Assembly: GCA_029204225.1 (NCBI GenBank)
Contig: CM055094.1
Span: 69,061,055-69,121,054, forward strand
Source: Diphasiastrum complanatum
Taxonomy: Eukaryota > Streptophyta > Lycopodiopsida > Lycopodiales > Lycopodiaceae
Direction: 5' to 3'
DNA: 60,000 nucleotides
Positions 57,210 through 60,000 of the stretch are shown here, in pieces (position 1 is the stretch's first letter; every line of letters starts with the position of its first letter). The position numbers and the translations under genes are program-made. The notes under the pieces are model-generated. The model saw only the letters and a program-made list of their open reading frames with translations, was not told the origin of the DNA and ran no database searches.

Positions 57210-59082
57210 CAGTTTGTTGTTAACCAACCTGCCCCACAAAACGCTGTCCATTATATTGATCCGAATACCATCGATCTGGCCACCTACTATGTGGAAGACA
57301 ATACTCAACGGCAGTACTCTACTGAAACGGTTGTTTATTATACCTATGATTCTAATGCTCAACCAGTGGATCCCAATGCCCAAGCTTACAATCCAAACCA
57401 AGCTGTCTTTGCTGCACATCAACTATCCGCAATACGAGGCTGCTTTATCTGTGCAGGTAAACATCCTAGTATTCGCTGCCCAGATAAACTCCGCTTTCCT
57501 CTAGCTTGTGAAAACTGTGGTATTGAAAATCACGTAAAGGACTGCCCATCCCGATCAAAGCCAGCCGCTCATGTCTGTTCAATGCAAGTAGAAACCTTAC
57601 CAATCGAAACACATCCTGCTTGGGTCTTGACTCGGGCACAAACCCAACGCCAAACCCCTACACTTGCACCCAGCAAAACTCAACCGCAGGCTGTTCCTCC
57701 AAGTGATGATTCAACTCCGATAGTTTACCCTCACCCATCTGAAGAAATTCGGCTGCATCATGAGTATCACCAGCAAATCCGCAATGCCGACCAACAATCT
57801 TCCTCTTCCCATAAAGTACCTCACAAGCCCTTTGAAAGCAAAACCCTTGAAGGTTCCGAAGTTTGGGGAGATTTACTACAAACCAATGTCACTCTTCCCT
57901 TCCATGTACTCTGGAAGCATGCTGGCCAGCGGAAACAACAGATCCAATCCAATACCACCACCACTATTGACGAGTTGCCTGAAATGCCCTTACATCTAAC
58001 CAATCCACTCAGCGAACGAGGCACCATCAAAATCCCAGCTACCCATCATCAATCCCGTGAAGTTTTACAGTACTCAATGGAGGTTCCGGGGTTAATATCA
58101 TTCCCACATCCCTCATGATGGAATGGAATCTGAGTGACAAGCTAGCCAAACCTACTTGTCAGCTTCGGATGACTCAACGGGTAAACTCAAACCTGCACAC
58201 ATCCATGACGAGGGATCCTCAACCACCAACTCAGTATTTGAGCCATACCAGTCCAACCACGAAAAAGGTCATTATGTTAAATCTACTGATATCATAAACT
58301 GGAGTCACAGTCTAGCTACCATTGATTGTGTGAATGCCGATTACTGTGCATCAGGATGATTGTACCTCTCCACTCCCGATCGATCACGACCAATTACCTG
58401 ATCTGGATACACCTATCATCAATATCAATTTTATTGATATCTTCCACACCATGATGAACTGCTAAATGTTGCATGGCTACCTACTAATGAATCAGACAAT
58501 TTATTCATTGATGACGAGAACGTCTTACGAATTCAGAATTGCCCAGAAGATATGGACATTTCTGATATTCAGATCCTCAACTATATGGAAGCACTCCCAC
58601 CTAGGACCTATCCGCAACATGCTTCCAAGGTGGAACCAGTTGCTAAGGTTGCAATTGAAAAACCTGAGACAAAATTCTACCGTCTCAAACGCCCACACTA
58701 TCCATGGGATCTCTGTGAGGAGGAGACTATCTTTCAAATTGATGACGAGATCCTCCATGACATACCAACTGTCCCTCATCCACACACATCTCCACCGCCG
58801 AAACCTCAACCACGTGGTCATACTATGAAAGAGAAAATGAAAAAAACACTTCAAATTCAACCGCCAGGTGACCTCACCATTGTTCGGGAAGTTCCTGAGA
58901 TTGCCTCTAGTCCTACACCAGTCCCCGAAAAATTCCAAGCACCATCTCGGCAAGAGAAAGGCAAGGCTCCCCTCGAATTTCCAGCCCATGATGTTCCTGC
59001 ATACTTTAAGGACTATACGATCGAGGATGTCACAATCCAATTACCCCAAGCTCAACGTGAGCTAACTGGTAATTCACCCTAG
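57210..59082 (+). pseudogene. Zinc-knuckle/protease region of the right-edge Gypsy element
   Basis: Two knuckles (CFICAGKHPSIRC and CENCGIENHVKDC) precede a linker. In another frame near 58070 the protease block LNGGSGVNIIPTSLMMEW appears; Asn replaces the catalytic Asp of LDGGSG. A long linker (58552-59082) rich in Pro, Glu and Lys leads to the reverse transcriptase. Confidence 0.72.
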
Positions 59083-59109
59083 GAAGGCCCTACACAAACC
59101 ATAACCCTT

Positions 59110-60000
59110 TCCCTAAGTGAACCAAATGGAACCAACGAATATCTTGTCCACGTCGAAGCTCATCTCAATCGCGAACAACGCAGACGGCTTGAAAAGCTCC
59201 TGCGAAAATATCAACATGTCTTTGCCTGGACCTATAAAGACATGAACGGCGTCTCACCCCAAGTAGCTGTGCATCGTATCCCGCTTAAACCGGGTGCGAG
59301 ACCCACTGCGAGTCGTCCATACAGATGCAATCCCATCTATAAGGCCAAGATCAAAGAAGAATTACAACACCTCTTAGATGCGGGATTTATCTATGAAATT
59401 GAGCATACTGAGTGGGTCTCCCCAATTGTCATCGTCCCCAAGAAAAATGGAAAACTCCGCATTCGTGTCGATTTTAAGAAACTTAACGTCGTCACTGAAC
59501 GTGATCATTTTCCATTACCTTTCGGAGAATCCATCTTAGAAAATCTAGCAGGAGATGAGGCTTACTCCTCCTTAGATGGCTTATGATCCAAATTGCTGAA
59601 GAAGATCAACACAAAACCACGTTTGCCACAGAATGGGAACCTTCTACTGGAAAGTCATGCCCTTTGGTCTCTACAATGCTCCTAGCACCTTCCAACGTGT
59701 TATGCAAGCGGCCTTTTCTCAGCAGATGGGCGATACCTTAGAAGTTTATTTGGACGATTTAGGAGCACATTCCGAAGATATACGCCATCTGTCTGTGCTC
59801 GAAAAAAAATTTATCCAATGTCAACGCTTCGGCATCTCTCTTAATCCTGAAAAATGCCAGGCTTGGGTAACCCATGGTATTGTGTTAGGACATATTATCT
59901 CATGAAATGGCATTGCCACTGACCCTGAAAAGATCCTTATCATTCAAAATCTACCGGAACTGCGTACGATACGTGAAGTTTACTCCTTCCTTGGTCACGC
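59110..60000 (+). pseudogene. Reverse transcriptase of the right-edge Gypsy element, partial
   Basis: Blocks in order: RLEKLLRKYQHVFAWTYKDM, HRIPLKPGARPTASRPYR, HTEWVSPIVIVPKKNGKLRI and RVDFKKLNVVTERDHFPLPF. A frameshift near 59580 follows. The next blocks are TFYWKVMPFGLYNAPSTFQR and the active site EVYLDDL (usual YxDD kept), then LNPEKCQAWVTHGIVLGHII, a TGA and the thumb (NGIATDPEKI). The frame leaves the window at the SFLGHA block. Confidence 0.85.

Larger units (their letters stand above)
54693..60000 (+). mobile_element. Gypsy element (Athila/Tat-like by primer site), runs off the right edge
   Basis: LTR, tRNA-Asp-type primer site, gag, zinc knuckles, protease and reverse transcriptase appear in order. 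It seems inserted in or next to the truncated chromovirus. RNase H, integrase and the 3' LTR lie beyond 60000. Confidence 0.75.

Overview
This window looks like nuclear DNA of a land plant with a large, repeat-filled genome. It has spliced genes with GT-AG introns of several kilobases, many decayed LTR retrotransposons (Copia, chromovirus and other Ty3/Gypsy), LINE and DNA-transposon remnants, and long AG/TC/AC/TA microsatellites. The LINE reverse transcriptase pieces do not resemble the usual seed-plant L1 type, so a fern or other seed-free plant is possible, but that is inference. I recognised no tRNA, rRNA, CRISPR array or bacterial-type operon.

Two host genes can be supported, both on the minus strand. 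(1) About 2.3-4.0 kb holds a small three-exon gene for a membrane protein of roughly 146 residues that I do not recognise; it has an organelle-presequence-like N terminus. (2) About 14.7-38.4 kb holds the 3' part of a LETM1-type mitochondrial inner-membrane protein gene. I rebuilt eight exons by hand (302 codons, all phases compatible, stop at 14670). The N-terminal exons were not found upstream in the window. Three of its introns are 4.0, 7.2 and 11.1 kb.

Layout. 0-14 kb: the small gene, microsatellites, a possible LTR near 5.7 kb, and a short Copia element with two LTRs (9.4-12.5 kb). 14.7-22.3 kb: last LETM1 exons, with an intron holding a LINE scrap, a decayed Copia pol on the minus strand, a Gypsy RNase H scrap and a 740-bp DNA transposon with an exact 10-bp target duplication. 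22.3-26.5 kb: an ACATGCA-rich minisatellite. 26.5-37.6 kb: the largest intron, with Gypsy integrase, LINE and hAT remnants, TA arrays and a GC-rich block with two convergent unknown reading frames, one of them proline-rich with AT-hooks. 37.6-38.4 kb: four closely spaced LETM1 exons. 39.3-45.2 kb: a nearly complete non-coding LTR element (LARD-like) with 494-bp LTRs, Met primer site, polypurine tract and near-perfect target duplication. 45.2-60 kb: Gypsy elements, including one whose reverse transcriptase is split across opposite strands as if by an inversion, a chromovirus LTR with internal sequence on both sides, and a third element with a tRNA-Asp-type primer site that runs off the right edge.

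Most premature stops in the transposon frames can be explained by one C-to-T change (CAG/CAA/CGA to TAG/TAA/TGA), which fits decay of methylated, silenced copies.
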